A DNA stretch of 64,000 nt from Fervidobacterium sp. UBA5837. Its GTDB lineage: Bacteria > Thermotogota > Thermotogae > Thermotogales > Fervidobacteriaceae. The position numbers and the translations under genes were made by a program. Positions 35,975 to 45,038 of this stretch are shown here, piece by piece (the stretch's first letter is position 1; every line of letters begins with the position of its first letter). The stretch covers positions 216,327 through 280,326 of the forward strand of contig DJGV01000016.1 in assembly GCA_002432805.1 (NCBI GenBank). Direction: 5' to 3'. Under the pieces are notes generated by a model that saw only the letters and a program-made list of their open reading frames with translations, was not told where the DNA came from and searched no databases.

Positions 35975-35991
35975 TGGACAAACTTTGTCCA
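35975..35991 (+). promoter_or_regulatory. perfect 17-base palindrome in the Mbx leader
   Basis: TGGACAAA, C, TTTGTCCA, starting about 12 bases past the predicted transcription start. A second degenerate half, TTTTGTTCACAC, follows. Likely an operator of an unidentified regulator that controls the complex. Confidence 0.55.
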
Positions 35992-36061
35992 TTTTGTTCA
36001 CACTACAGCAAGTAGATTTGCGAGATGTGTTTAAAAATGGTCTCAAAAGGAGGGGATTTGC

Positions 36062-36541
36062 ATGAACTTTTCTGTCTTTATTGTGAGTTTTTTCACTTGG
36101 CTGTTGTTGACATGGTCGATCGATATTCAAGAGGTGATCATGGGCCTCATCGTATCGGTCGTGGTTTCGATGGTCTTTCGAAAGTACTACAACATAAGAT
36201 TCGACGGAAAGTTCTTCGTCAGGCTCTTCAAATTTCTTTTCATTTACATCCCAGTTTTCATCTGGGAGATGGTAAAGGCAAATTTGGATGTAGCCTCTCG
36301 TGTGATTGCACCGGATATGAGATTGAAGCCAGGGTTTGTAAAGGTGAGGACGGAGATGAAGACAGACGTTGGCAAATTGATGTTGGCAAATTCGATCACG
36401 CTAACGCCAGGTACGATCACGTTCGATATCTCCGATGATGAGCTCTACGTTCACTGGATCGATGTGGCAGGAACGGATGAACAGTCTAAACATTTGTTCT
36501 ACGGCAGGCTCGAACGTGTACTTAAGGGGGTGTTTGAATGA
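36062..36541 (+). CDS. Mrp-type antiporter subunit MnhE/MbxA
   Basis: First subunit of the ion-translocating part. 159 residues, two or three N-terminal hydrophobic segments (FSVFIVSFFTWLLLTWSID, IQEVIMGLIVSVVVSMVF, FIYIPVFIWEM) and the MrpE C-terminal soluble part with NSITLTPGTITFDISDDELY and VHWID. Start ATG 36062 has AAAGGAGGGG upstream. Begins a run of thirteen genes joined by overlaps; stop overlaps the next ATG. Confidence 0.88.
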   Translation: MNFSVFIVSFFTWLLLTWSIDIQEVIMGLIVSVVVSMVFRKYYNIRFDGKFFVRLFKFLFIYIPVFIWEMVKANLDVASRVIAPDMRLKPGFVKVRTEMKTDVGKLMLANSITLTPGTITFDISDDELYVHWIDVAGTDEQSKHLFYGRLERVLKGVFE

Positions 36542-36861
36542 GTGGTTCGATGGTAATCGATCTGATCGTTTTCATCCTTTCAGGTCTTGGCATCTTTTTA
36601 TCACTTCTTCGATTCCTTAAGGGCCCCTCTTCTTTTGAAAGGTTAGCTGCGGTCGATATGATGAATGTTATGTTTATCGGTATCATAACGTTACTTGCGT
36701 TCATGTCTAAGAACAATATGTACATGGACATTGCAATAATGTACGGGCTTTTGGCGTTCATAGAGACGATAGTATTCGCAAGGTACTTGGAGGGTAAGGC
36801 AAAGACAACCACGAAAAGGCAAGCAGAGGATTCACAAGCGAAGAGTGGTGAGGTCAAGTGA
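36538..36861 (+). CDS. Mrp-type antiporter subunit MnhF/MbxB
   Basis: 107 residues, three hydrophobic segments. MrpF signature RFLKGPSSFERLAAVDMMNV followed by IAIMYGLLAFIETIVFARYL. ATGA overlap with the gene before and after (GTG of the next gene). Short charged tail from residue 90. Confidence 0.88.
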   Translation: MSGSMVIDLIVFILSGLGIFLSLLRFLKGPSSFERLAAVDMMNVMFIGIITLLAFMSKNNMYMDIAIMYGLLAFIETIVFARYLEGKAKTTTKRQAEDSQAKSGEVK

Positions 36862-37214
36862 GTTGGCAGATGCTGAGAGAGATGGTTGGGTATTCACTCG
36901 TCGGAATCGGTGCTTTTTTCTATTTCTTGGCAGGTCTTGGACTCTTAAGAATGCCAGATATATACACGAAACTACAAGCTTCGACCAAAGCAACGACGCT
37001 TGGCACGTTCTCTATTGCTTTGGGTGTTGGTATTTTGGATTTCTCGTTCTTGGGAAAGGCCATTTTGTTGATCGCATTCGTCGCACTTACAAATCCCGTG
37101 GCAGCTTCTGTCATGCTGAGAGCGGCTTACAAGAATAAGGCCCCAGTATGTAAGGAGACGGTGATAGACGAATGTGGAACGATGGTCGATGGCAACGGTG
37201 GTGATGTAAAATGA
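36858..37214 (+). CDS. Mrp-type antiporter subunit MnhG/MbxC
   Basis: 118 residues, three hydrophobic segments. MrpG signature LGLLRMPDIYTKLQASTKAT then TNPVAASVMLRAAY. GTG 36858 overlaps the previous stop; GAGGTCA lies just upstream. Confidence 0.88.
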   Translation: MSWQMLREMVGYSLVGIGAFFYFLAGLGLLRMPDIYTKLQASTKATTLGTFSIALGVGILDFSFLGKAILLIAFVALTNPVAASVMLRAAYKNKAPVCKETVIDECGTMVDGNGGDVK

Positions 37215-37555
37215 CGGACTTTTTCAAGTCGTTGATTGAAATGTTGAGAGATCCGGTAGGTGCAATGTCTGTTTTGGTTGGGGGTCTCATGATCATCTTT
37301 GCGCTCTTTGCCGTTGAATCTAAAAAGATAGTTGATTCACTAATAGCACTTTCTGCTATCAGTTTACTTTCGGTTCTTTTGTTTGTCGTTCTCAAAGCCC
37401 CCGATGTGGCAATCACAGAAGCAGCCGTGGGCTCTGGTCTTGCAACGGCTGTAATGCTCTTTGCACTGTGGCGAGTAGACTGGAAAGCAGATTCAGATAA
37501 CCAGCAAATCAAGAAGAATAATAAACAATCAGACGAGGCAGGTGAGAAACGATGA
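37211..37555 (+). CDS. MbhD/MbxD-like subunit (DUF4040, MrpA C-terminal type)
   Basis: 114 residues, three hydrophobic segments and the motif LKAPDVAITEAAVGSGLAT, equivalent to the part of MrpA that follows its NuoL-like domain. The charged tail (from residue 90) is Lys/Asn-rich. In Mbh and Mbx complexes this is a stand-alone subunit, as here. Overlaps both neighbours by 4 bases. Confidence 0.88.
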   Translation: MTDFFKSLIEMLRDPVGAMSVLVGGLMIIFALFAVESKKIVDSLIALSAISLLSVLLFVVLKAPDVAITEAAVGSGLATAVMLFALWRVDWKADSDNQQIKKNNKQSDEAGEKR

Positions 37556-38277
37556 GGAGAGTTTGGGCAATTTTGGTTGCCGGAGTCTTTTTGTACTTTC
37601 TCGTAGGACAATTCCTGCCGATAATTCCAACTTTCGGTAATGTGGACCTCTTTGCACGTGTGGCATTTGATATCATAAACAAATCGACAACAACGAATTA
37701 CAATGCAGTGGAATTCAAAAAATCAAAAGACCTTGAGGATGGAAGTGCAAATGTTGTAACCTCTATCGTTGTTAACTACAGGTCTTTCGATACCTTGGGT
37801 GAGGTCTCCGTGTTGTTTTGTGCGGCAATTGGCGTTGGTATTCTGGCTTCGATGCTGAAGTCGAAAAAGAGGATAGAATTCGAAGAGCATAAGGTACTTA
37901 GGATATCCACCGGAATAGTTCTACCTTTGATTTTACTATTCGGTGCGTACATATTCATCCATGGTCATCTATCTCCCGGTGGGGGATTTCCAGGTGGTAC
38001 AACGATTGCACTCGGTGTACTGCTGTTGATGCTATCGAACAATGAATTCAAAGTAACCAACGTGGCAAAGTATGTTGAACAGAGTGCTGGTGCAGGTTAT
38101 GTTGTGATTGGTTTGATGGGTATGGCAATAGGTGGAGTGTTTTTAATGAACTTCTTACCAACCGGTGTTGTTGGAAATCTGTTCAGTGCTGGTGTTGTAC
38201 CGATCGTTTACACGTTTATCGGTTTCAAAGTCGGTGCAGAGCTCTCCAACGTTATTTCTGATCTGAGGGAGGGATGA
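37552..38277 (+). CDS. fused MbhE-like and MnhB-like antiporter subunit
   Basis: 241 residues. Residues 1-105 match MbhE (N-terminal helix, loop, then VNYRSFDTLGEVSVLF and a second helix). Residues 115-240 match MnhB/MbhF (IFIHGHLSPGGGFPGGTTIA, four hydrophobic segments). In Mbh of Pyrococcus these are separate proteins. Stop TGA is 3 bases before the next ATG. Confidence 0.85.
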   Translation: MRRVWAILVAGVFLYFLVGQFLPIIPTFGNVDLFARVAFDIINKSTTTNYNAVEFKKSKDLEDGSANVVTSIVVNYRSFDTLGEVSVLFCAAIGVGILASMLKSKKRIEFEEHKVLRISTGIVLPLILLFGAYIFIHGHLSPGGGFPGGTTIALGVLLLMLSNNEFKVTNVAKYVEQSAGAGYVVIGLMGMAIGGVFLMNFLPTGVVGNLFSAGVVPIVYTFIGFKVGAELSNVISDLREG

Positions 38278-38280
38278 GTC

Positions 38281-38634
38281 ATGTCGAACATTATCTATTA
38301 TGTATCGTTCATAATCTTGGGAATTGGCATATATGGTATCGTATCTCAGAAGAACTTATTCAAGCAACTCATTTCTCTATCGATCATCGATACTGCAGTG
38401 AATATATTCATCGTTGCACTGGGATATGTCGAATGGGGAGAGGCACCGATATATTCTACGATAACGCCAGTTGCGAATTTTGTTGATCCATTACCTCAAG
38501 CACTCGTATTGACTGCTATCGTAATCGGTGTAGGTATTCTGGCACTAGGTTCTGTTTTGCTAGTGCACATAAATGAGAAATACGGCTCGTTGGACCCAGA
38601 TGAGATACGCGATACAAGGGAAGTGGTAGAATGA
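38281..38634 (+). CDS. NuoK/MnhC-like subunit (MbxG)
   Basis: 117 residues, three hydrophobic segments, with the MrpC pattern DPLPQALVLTAIVIGVGILA and an acidic tail. It bridges the MnhB-type and NuoN-type subunits in Mrp-like modules. Overlaps the following gene by 4 bases. Confidence 0.9.
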   Translation: MSNIIYYVSFIILGIGIYGIVSQKNLFKQLISLSIIDTAVNIFIVALGYVEWGEAPIYSTITPVANFVDPLPQALVLTAIVIGVGILALGSVLLVHINEKYGSLDPDEIRDTREVVE

Positions 38635-40052
38635 TCGCATTGCTCATAGCAGTTCCTTTGGTATTTGCATTTGCAAGTATTCCGCACGAACGACTGGGCA
38701 GGTATTTCTTGCCATTCGTTGCCATGTTCAATTTAGTTTGCTTGTTCTTCTTCATGCATCCGGAACAGATATTGGAAGTTGGAAAGTGGCCCGCTGCATA
38801 TGGTATAGCACTCGTACTAGATAACGTGAGTTATCCTTTTCTAATCTTTGTGAATTTTCTGATACTCATGATGTCACTTTCTGCAACTTTGGAAAATAGA
38901 TATGGAACTCTCTTGCTCGTTCTAACTGCTGCAGTCAATGGAATCATGCTAACTGGAGATTTCTTCAATTCTTTCGTCTTTTTGGAAATCATCTCGGTTA
39001 TAGCATACATCGTAGCAGCACATAAAGACAACGCACTCGGTGCGTTCAAATACTTGATCTTCGGTGGTATCGGTGGAACGATGTATCTACTCGGGGCCGT
39101 GTCTGTGTACGTAAAATCAGGTACACTCAACATGGCATATGCATCTTTCATAACGGATCCTATGGTTGTTCCAACAATATGCATATTTTTCTTGATCACA
39201 TTCTTAGTTGAACTCAAAGTGTTACCTCTCGGTCTCTGGGCACCAGATGTCTATTCGAACGGCTCGTCTGTTACACCTATTGCGTTGGGAAGCATCGTAA
39301 CTGTGAGTTTGGTCTATCTATTCTCAAGGATATTCCTAAACATATTCGACCTACCGAATCCACAATTAGTCGGTATATTGGCCATGGTTTCGATCATATT
39401 TTCCGAGCTCGGCGCACTGAAGCAGAAAGGTCTCGGTAGAGCATTGTCTTTTGCCACAATTTCAGGTGTCAGTACGGTTGTTGCCGCACTGAGCATGCGA
39501 GAATCTGAGATTACTTCGGCTGCTTATTTCTATCTCTTCAACGATGTTGTTTCAAAGTTCATACTCTTCACACTCTTTGCATACCTTGGTGAGCGTGGAT
39601 TCAAGTCAAATAAGACGGCGGGGATAGCGTTCACGTTTGCATCGCTATCGGTTGTAGGATTTCCAATGTTTGCAGGATTTTGGGCAAAGTACTACTTGCT
39701 CAAGGCACTATTCCAAGTAAATTCTTACGCATTGCCGGCCATAATACTGATTGCAGCGGTGATAGAGGCAGGTTATTTGATCAAGTGGAATGTGGAGCTC
39801 TGGTATAAAGAAGAAGATAGAGAAAAAGATAGAGAAGATGTTGAAGCTGAAAAGGCTGAAGGAGTAGAAGAAGTAGAGGAAGTGGAGGACTTCGTACCTT
39901 TTGGTGCACAGGTTGTCACGTTGCTTCTTGCATTGACGTTAGTAGTCGTTGGGTTCATGCCTGGTTTGATACATGACCAGACGATGAGCATAGCAAACCA
40001 CGTGCTAGACTTCAGACCGTATTTGGATCTCATACTGAAGGGAGGTATGTGA
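38631..40052 (+). CDS. NuoN/MnhD-like ion-translocating subunit (MbxH')
   Basis: 473 residues, about 13-14 hydrophobic segments. Antiporter-type pattern with VELKVLPLGLWAPDVYSNGS (TM7-8 lysine and proline region), KQKGLGRALSFATISGVSTV and FAGFWAKYYLLKAL. An acidic, purine-coded insertion lies before the last helix (about residues 393-419, many Glu/Asp/Lys). Overlaps both neighbours. Confidence 0.88.
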   Translation: MIALLIAVPLVFAFASIPHERLGRYFLPFVAMFNLVCLFFFMHPEQILEVGKWPAAYGIALVLDNVSYPFLIFVNFLILMMSLSATLENRYGTLLLVLTAAVNGIMLTGDFFNSFVFLEIISVIAYIVAAHKDNALGAFKYLIFGGIGGTMYLLGAVSVYVKSGTLNMAYASFITDPMVVPTICIFFLITFLVELKVLPLGLWAPDVYSNGSSVTPIALGSIVTVSLVYLFSRIFLNIFDLPNPQLVGILAMVSIIFSELGALKQKGLGRALSFATISGVSTVVAALSMRESEITSAAYFYLFNDVVSKFILFTLFAYLGERGFKSNKTAGIAFTFASLSVVGFPMFAGFWAKYYLLKALFQVNSYALPAIILIAAVIEAGYLIKWNVELWYKEEDREKDREDVEAEKAEGVEEVEEVEDFVPFGAQVVTLLLALTLVVVGFMPGLIHDQTMSIANHVLDFRPYLDLILKGGM

Positions 40053-40054
40053 TC

Positions 40055-41869
40055 ATGCAAAGTCTCTTACTCTACCTTGCAATTGGTGCACTTGTCGGTT
40101 ATTTTTTGTCCATGATTAACAAACGTTTAGGTCCCATAGTGCTGCTCGCACTTTCTTTGTACGGTTTATTCACTCTGTGGAACATGCCGATAGGAAGTGT
40201 GGAAGACCTATTTGGATTTGAAGATATATTGCAATTCACGGCACTTTCAAAATATTTCTCGATAATAACGTTGATCGTCTTTTCTTGTTATGCGTTCTTC
40301 AACATTGTTTGGATTTCAAAGGCAAAGAGGCCTTATGCGTTCAGTGCACTTTCGATACTCACACTCTTTGGTACGTTGGGTGTGTTCCTTACACCGCATT
40401 TGATAGCACTCTACATATTCTGGGAGGTTGCGGTCGTTGCATCGCTCTTTATCGTACCGATGGGTAAAGAGGAATCTAAGAAGGCTACGATTTGGTACAT
40501 CGTCATCAGTTCGATAGGTAGTTACATGTTTTTGTACGGTACATTCCTACTGTATTCCAAATTTGGCACGTTTAATCTATTTGAGATATCTGGGGACATC
40601 GCTTCCGAAGGTACAGGCTTCAAATGGCTCGTGTCACTCCTTTTACTTGGCGCAGGTGTTGCAAAGAGTGGTATCTTTCCACTCCACGTATGGCTCAGAA
40701 ATGTGCACGGTAATGCGCCTGATACGTTCAGTGCCGTTCTGTCCGGCCAACTGGTGAAGATGGGCTCGTACATCATCGCTTTGTTCCTCGGCGCATTTCC
40801 AATAGCTACCATGTTTAGTCAATTCTACGCTGGCGTCAACATATTCTCGTACGTACTGATCTGGCTTGGTAACATATCGATATTGATTGGTACATTCATG
40901 GCGATAAAACAAAATGATATGAAGATGCTCATGGCATATTCCACAGTGGCCAACGGTGGATACATACTCATAGGTTTAGCGTTGCTTGATCAAGTGGGAT
41001 TTGCAGGTGGACTATTCCACGTGATAAATCATGCACTCGCAGCCACGATGATCTTTTTGTCATTTGCTGCAGTTGTGTACAGAACCGGTACGACGAAGAT
41101 AGATGAGATGGGCGGATTGATATTCAAAATGCCGGTCACATTCGTCACTTACCTCGTTGGTATCATATCAATAGCCGGTATTCCACCGACGAGTGGATTT
41201 GTTTCGAAGTGGATGATATTCCAGTCACTCATTTCCAAAGGTATGTTCGTCACAGCGATGTTTACATTCGTTGGTAGTATAGGTTCGTTCTTGTACGTCT
41301 TTAGACCGCTTGCAGGTGTCTTTCTTGGACAGCTGAAAAGGAAGGATAAAGATGTCAAAGAGGCACCTATGATCATGCTCTTACCGATGATTATCTTAGT
41401 TGCATTGACGATATTGTGGGGAGTTTTCCCACAACAAGTGTTAGTTTGGGTGACCGATGTGCAAAGACAATTTGGAATGGAACCATTCAAATTTGACGGT
41501 ACGGTGCTCTATTCAAACTTGGGGCATTGGGATAGCTGGACCGTCTTTGTGATGTTCATGGTAGGCTTCATCATCGCCGCGGTTATATACATACTCATGC
41601 CAAAGGGTAAGAAGATACCTTTGGATGATCAATACACATCCGGCGAGTTCTTGCATAACTTTGACCTTTACCATTATGCAACGAAATACTATGCATTCTT
41701 GGAAAGAGAATACGAAGGTCATCCCTCGTTCGAAGATTGGTACACATCGATTGTAAACGTACTGAAGGCCATTGGAAAGGGCGTGGATTATTTGGTACGT
41801 AGGACTGCGTCTGCATACACTTTCTGGATGGCGCTCGTTTTGGCATTACTCCTGTGGGTGAGGTGGTAA
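40055..41869 (+). CDS. NuoL/MnhA-like ion-translocating subunit (MbxH)
   Basis: 604 residues, about 15 hydrophobic segments. Core motifs ALYIFWEVAVVASLFIVPMG, GVAKSGIFPLHVWLRNVHGN, KQNDMKMLMAYSTVANGGYI, INHALAATMIFLSFAAV, SIAGIPPTSGFVSKWMIF. ATG 40055 has GGAGGT 8 bases upstream; the in-frame GTG at 40049 overlaps the site. The C-terminal soluble extension (DDQYTSGEFLHNFDLYHYAT, EREYEGHPSFEDWY) is typical of Mbh/Mbx H subunits and packs against the NuoH-like subunit. Confidence 0.9.
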   Translation: MQSLLLYLAIGALVGYFLSMINKRLGPIVLLALSLYGLFTLWNMPIGSVEDLFGFEDILQFTALSKYFSIITLIVFSCYAFFNIVWISKAKRPYAFSALSILTLFGTLGVFLTPHLIALYIFWEVAVVASLFIVPMGKEESKKATIWYIVISSIGSYMFLYGTFLLYSKFGTFNLFEISGDIASEGTGFKWLVSLLLLGAGVAKSGIFPLHVWLRNVHGNAPDTFSAVLSGQLVKMGSYIIALFLGAFPIATMFSQFYAGVNIFSYVLIWLGNISILIGTFMAIKQNDMKMLMAYSTVANGGYILIGLALLDQVGFAGGLFHVINHALAATMIFLSFAAVVYRTGTTKIDEMGGLIFKMPVTFVTYLVGIISIAGIPPTSGFVSKWMIFQSLISKGMFVTAMFTFVGSIGSFLYVFRPLAGVFLGQLKRKDKDVKEAPMIMLLPMIILVALTILWGVFPQQVLVWVTDVQRQFGMEPFKFDGTVLYSNLGHWDSWTVFVMFMVGFIIAAVIYILMPKGKKIPLDDQYTSGEFLHNFDLYHYATKYYAFLEREYEGHPSFEDWYTSIVNVLKAIGKGVDYLVRRTASAYTFWMALVLALLLWVRW

Positions 41870-41870
41870 T

Positions 41871-42752
41871 ATGACGGTGCTAAAGGTTGCAGGTATATTT
41901 CTGACGGCATTCTTCTTTGGATTGACATTTGAAGGGATAGGTAGAAAGATAACGGCGCGCGTTCAGAGAAGATATGGGCCACGATGGTATCAGAATTTTA
42001 TTGACCTTTTCAAGACGTTATCGAAGCACGGTTACACGCATGGGTGGATATTCGATTTTGGTGTAATCATGGCACTCGGAGGAATTATCGCATCGCTTGG
42101 CTTTGTACCTGTAGGTGGCATAGTTGCATTCCCCGGTATGGACAACTTCTTCGTCATAGTCTATCTGTTCACGATAGGCTCGCTTGGTATGGCGATGGGA
42201 ATGGTCGGTACGGGCAATCCTTGGGCATCCATAGGGGTTGCAAGGGCGTTGACGTTGATGCTTGGCTACGAAGTTCCTTACATGATTTCAATCGGCTCGA
42301 TGCTTTACTTTTACAGAACTTCAAGCATATCTGCAATCATGTCTGCACAAGGTGGAGATTGGAATTTGTTTAAATTTCCGATAGGTGCACTCGTTGCACT
42401 TATATCACTCCAAGGTATGCTCGGCAAAGAACCGTTTGAAGCGCCTATCGCTCCTGCCGAGATCGCTTCTGGACCTATGGTTGAACTGTCCGCAAAGTAC
42501 ATGGGGCTTCTGATGTTAATGAACACGTTCATGGAGTTCGCTGAAATTAGTCTTTTCGTTGATCTTTTCCTTGGTGGAGGGACGTACTTCGTCTTCTTGC
42601 TGAAATATCTCGTCGTATGGGTCTTAGTCGTTTTGATCTCTTCCGTACTACCGAGGTTCAGAATAGAACAAGCGGTTTATTTCTATTGGACGGTACCTAT
42701 CATCCTGGCATTTGTCCAAGTCTTTATGACCGTCAATGGCTTTGTGTTTTGA
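41871..42752 (+). CDS. NuoH-like subunit (MbxM)
   Basis: 293 residues, eight hydrophobic segments. Anchors the redox arm: RRYGPRWYQNFIDLFKTLSK and the cytoplasmic loop EPFEAPIAPAEIASGPMVEL, corresponding to the quinone-site/hydrogenase-interface loop of complex I relatives. One base after the previous stop; GAGGTGG upstream. Confidence 0.9.
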   Translation: MTVLKVAGIFLTAFFFGLTFEGIGRKITARVQRRYGPRWYQNFIDLFKTLSKHGYTHGWIFDFGVIMALGGIIASLGFVPVGGIVAFPGMDNFFVIVYLFTIGSLGMAMGMVGTGNPWASIGVARALTLMLGYEVPYMISIGSMLYFYRTSSISAIMSAQGGDWNLFKFPIGALVALISLQGMLGKEPFEAPIAPAEIASGPMVELSAKYMGLLMLMNTFMEFAEISLFVDLFLGGGTYFVFLLKYLVVWVLVVLISSVLPRFRIEQAVYFYWTVPIILAFVQVFMTVNGFVF

Positions 42753-42805
42753 GAAAGTGAGGAATTGAGAAATGAGTAGTGCAAGAACTTACGGAGGTGA
42801 AATGG

Positions 42806-43360
42806 ATGGATAAGATAGAGAAGATAGATGAAAGAGGAGTTTGGGAGAAGATAGCGGATCAGTTGAGGAGTAGGTCGATGTGGATGTTGCACTATTGTAC
42901 AGGATGCGGTGCTGTGGAACTTCCTCCATCAATGACGTCGAGGTTTGATATGGAAAGGCTCGGCATGGGTCCGATGGCAACACCACGTCAAGCAGATTTG
43001 TTCCTCGTAACCGGATATCTGAGTACAAAGACACTACGTAGGGTGATATACACCTACGAGAAGATGGCTGATCCAAAGTATGTCATTGGCTTTGGTTCTT
43101 GTACGATAAACGGTGGTATCTACTACGATTCATACTCAACGATCAATAGATTGGACCAATACCTTCCTGTGGATCTCTACATCGCAGGGTGCATGCCACG
43201 TCCAGAGGCGATATTGAATGCGTTCACGAAATTGATGGATATGATCAGAAAAGGCGAGGCAGACGGTTGGAAACGCTATAACGAGAATTACGAATGGTAC
43301 AAGCAAAACCAACTGCGCAGCCTTGGAGAGGTGGTTGTGTATGATGAATTCCATGAATGA
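42806..43360 (+). CDS. NuoB-like/hydrogenase small-subunit-like protein (MbxJ)
   Basis: 184 residues, soluble, one [4Fe-4S] site: Cys31 and Cys34 in HYCTGCGAVELP, Cys99 in GFGSC, Cys129 in IAGCMPRPE. The CxxC spacing is of the hydrogenase type, not the adjacent-cysteine type of complex I. ATG 42806 has GGAGGTGA 5 bases upstream; the longer frame from 42779 would include that site in coding sequence. Confidence 0.9.
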   Translation: MDKIEKIDERGVWEKIADQLRSRSMWMLHYCTGCGAVELPPSMTSRFDMERLGMGPMATPRQADLFLVTGYLSTKTLRRVIYTYEKMADPKYVIGFGSCTINGGIYYDSYSTINRLDQYLPVDLYIAGCMPRPEAILNAFTKLMDMIRKGEADGWKRYNENYEWYKQNQLRSLGEVVVYDEFHE

Positions 43361-43928
43361 TGCGAGTGTAAGTCAGGAGCTTCAAAAAGTATTTGAAGAA
43401 TTGAAATCGATGTTTGGCAGTTGTGAGGCAGTTCACATAGATGCCAGACAGTACAAGCTCATCGTTCCGTCTGACAAGACGCTTGGTATGCTAACTTATC
43501 TCAAGAGTATTGGATATTCGCACCTTTCTATAATTACATGTGTTGACTGGATAGACGAAAAGAAGTTTGAACTTGTCTACATACTCTTCAACTGGTCGAA
43601 TGGAGCTACGTTCTTGGTTTCTACGTTCATAGATAGAGACAGACCTGTTTTTTACACGGTCAAAGACATGTGGCCAACTGCAGAGTACTACGAACGAGAT
43701 GTCCACGAATTTTTCGGGGTAGAATTTGAGGGAAATGAGAATTGCAAAAAGCCCCTCATGTTGGAACTATGGGATGATTTACCACCGCTTAGGAAGGATT
43801 TCGATCCATTGCAATATTCCAAGGAGCACTTCCCAGATAGAACGTATGAAAAAGACCCAATCCATGAAGCAAGGATCATCCGTGGAGATATAGAGGGAGA
43901 TATAGAAGGTGGTGAGATAGATGGGTGA
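43341..43928 (+). CDS. NuoC-like subunit (MbxK)
   Basis: 195 residues, matching the 30-kDa subunit family: HLSIITCVDWIDEKKFELVY, FIDRDRPVFYTVKDMWPTAE, YERDVHEFFGVEFEGN and LPPLRKDFDP. ATG 43341 has GGAGAGGTGG 5-6 bases upstream and overlaps MbxJ by 20 bases. The C-terminus is a small Gly-Asp-Ile-Glu repeat (GDIEGDIEGGEID) whose codons also supply the ribosome site of the next gene. Confidence 0.88.
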   Translation: MMNSMNDASVSQELQKVFEELKSMFGSCEAVHIDARQYKLIVPSDKTLGMLTYLKSIGYSHLSIITCVDWIDEKKFELVYILFNWSNGATFLVSTFIDRDRPVFYTVKDMWPTAEYYERDVHEFFGVEFEGNENCKKPLMLELWDDLPPLRKDFDPLQYSKEHFPDRTYEKDPIHEARIIRGDIEGDIEGGEIDG

Positions 43929-45024
43929 GATGAAACTGTTCTTCGGACCAAATCACCCAGGGTTACACGGTAATTTCAGTGTCCACATGTACGTAGAAGG
44001 TGATACGGTTATTAGGGCAAGGCCAGTACCAGGATTTTTGCACAGAGGATTTGAAAAACTCATGGAGAGAAGGCTTTGGTATCAGAATCTTGCATTAATT
44101 CCAAGGATATGTGTTCAGGAACCAGATATAAATGAGGCATGCTATGCGATGGCGATCGAGAAGATTGCGAAAGTGGATGTACCGGAGCGTGCGCAGTGGA
44201 TTAGAATGATAGTACTCGAACTTGCGAGGATTGCCAACCATATGTGGGCATTCGGTGGTGTTGGCGGTCCAACTGGCATGTACACGAGTATGTATTGGTC
44301 CGTCTCAGATCGTGATAAAGTGCTCGATTTGTTCGAGGAGTTATCCGGCGCAAGGATATACCACATGTACATCATACCGGGTGGTGTGAGGAAAGACTTT
44401 CCACCCCATTTCGAAGAAAAACTCGTGAAATTGCTCGATTACATAGAAGGAAGATTACCAGAGTACGAGACATTCGTTTTGAAAAACAGAATTTTGCACA
44501 CAAGGCTTCGTGGTATAGCGACGATAGATACGGAAACGTGCTTGAAGATAGGTGTAACGGGAATAGGTTTGAGAGCAACCGGCGTACCTTACGACATCAG
44601 AAAGATAGCACCTTATCTCTTCTACGATAGGGTCGAATTCGATGTGCCCACCGCGACGGAAGGTGACGCACTTGCAAGGATCAGCTTGAAACCACAAGAA
44701 ATCAGACAGAGCATCAGAATCATCCGTCAAGCACTCGAGTATATGCCTTCTGGTCCGGTAAATACCAAGATAGCAGATGGTAACGGTCTGCGCATAAGAG
44801 TACCGAAAGGCATGGCGTATGCAAAGGTAGAATCGACACGTGGTGAGTACGGTTATTTAGTTGTTTCTGACGGTGAAGAGAAACCTTACAGAGTTGCTGT
44901 AAGAGGTGCTTCTTATCCACAGGGTTTGTACGGTGTAGAGCATCTCATGCCGGGTACAAGGATAGACGATGTCCCCATATGGCTCGATACGATGGGTGTC
45001 TGTGCACCGGAGATAGATAGGTGA
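43921..45024 (+). CDS. NuoD-like/hydrogenase large-subunit-like protein without a NiFe site (MbxL)
   Basis: 367 residues of the 49-kDa/large-subunit fold: FGPNHPGLHGNFS, RPVPGFLHRGFEKLMERR, ELARIANHMW, PTGMYTSMYWSV, GLYGVEHLMPGTRIDDVP. The N-terminal RxCGxC motif is reduced to RICVQEP (Cys64 only) and the C-terminal DPCxxC motif to DTMGVCAP (Cys361 only). Two of four NiFe ligands are therefore missing, so it cannot hold a normal NiFe centre. This is what is known for Mbx/Mbs as opposed to Mbh. Overlaps MbxK by 8 bases. Confidence 0.9.
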   Translation: MGEMKLFFGPNHPGLHGNFSVHMYVEGDTVIRARPVPGFLHRGFEKLMERRLWYQNLALIPRICVQEPDINEACYAMAIEKIAKVDVPERAQWIRMIVLELARIANHMWAFGGVGGPTGMYTSMYWSVSDRDKVLDLFEELSGARIYHMYIIPGGVRKDFPPHFEEKLVKLLDYIEGRLPEYETFVLKNRILHTRLRGIATIDTETCLKIGVTGIGLRATGVPYDIRKIAPYLFYDRVEFDVPTATEGDALARISLKPQEIRQSIRIIRQALEYMPSGPVNTKIADGNGLRIRVPKGMAYAKVESTRGEYGYLVVSDGEEKPYRVAVRGASYPQGLYGVEHLMPGTRIDDVPIWLDTMGVCAPEIDR

Positions 45025-45038
45025 GGGGGGTGCAGTCG

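Larger units (their letters stand above)
35676..36061. other. 386-base intergenic region before the Mbx-like operon
   Basis: Holds the pdxT terminator, a TATAAT at 35763-35768 right after it, a strong promoter at 35927-35956 and a perfect palindrome at 35975-35991. A 104-residue open frame here (35593-35907) spans the terminator and is not believed. Confidence 0.6.
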
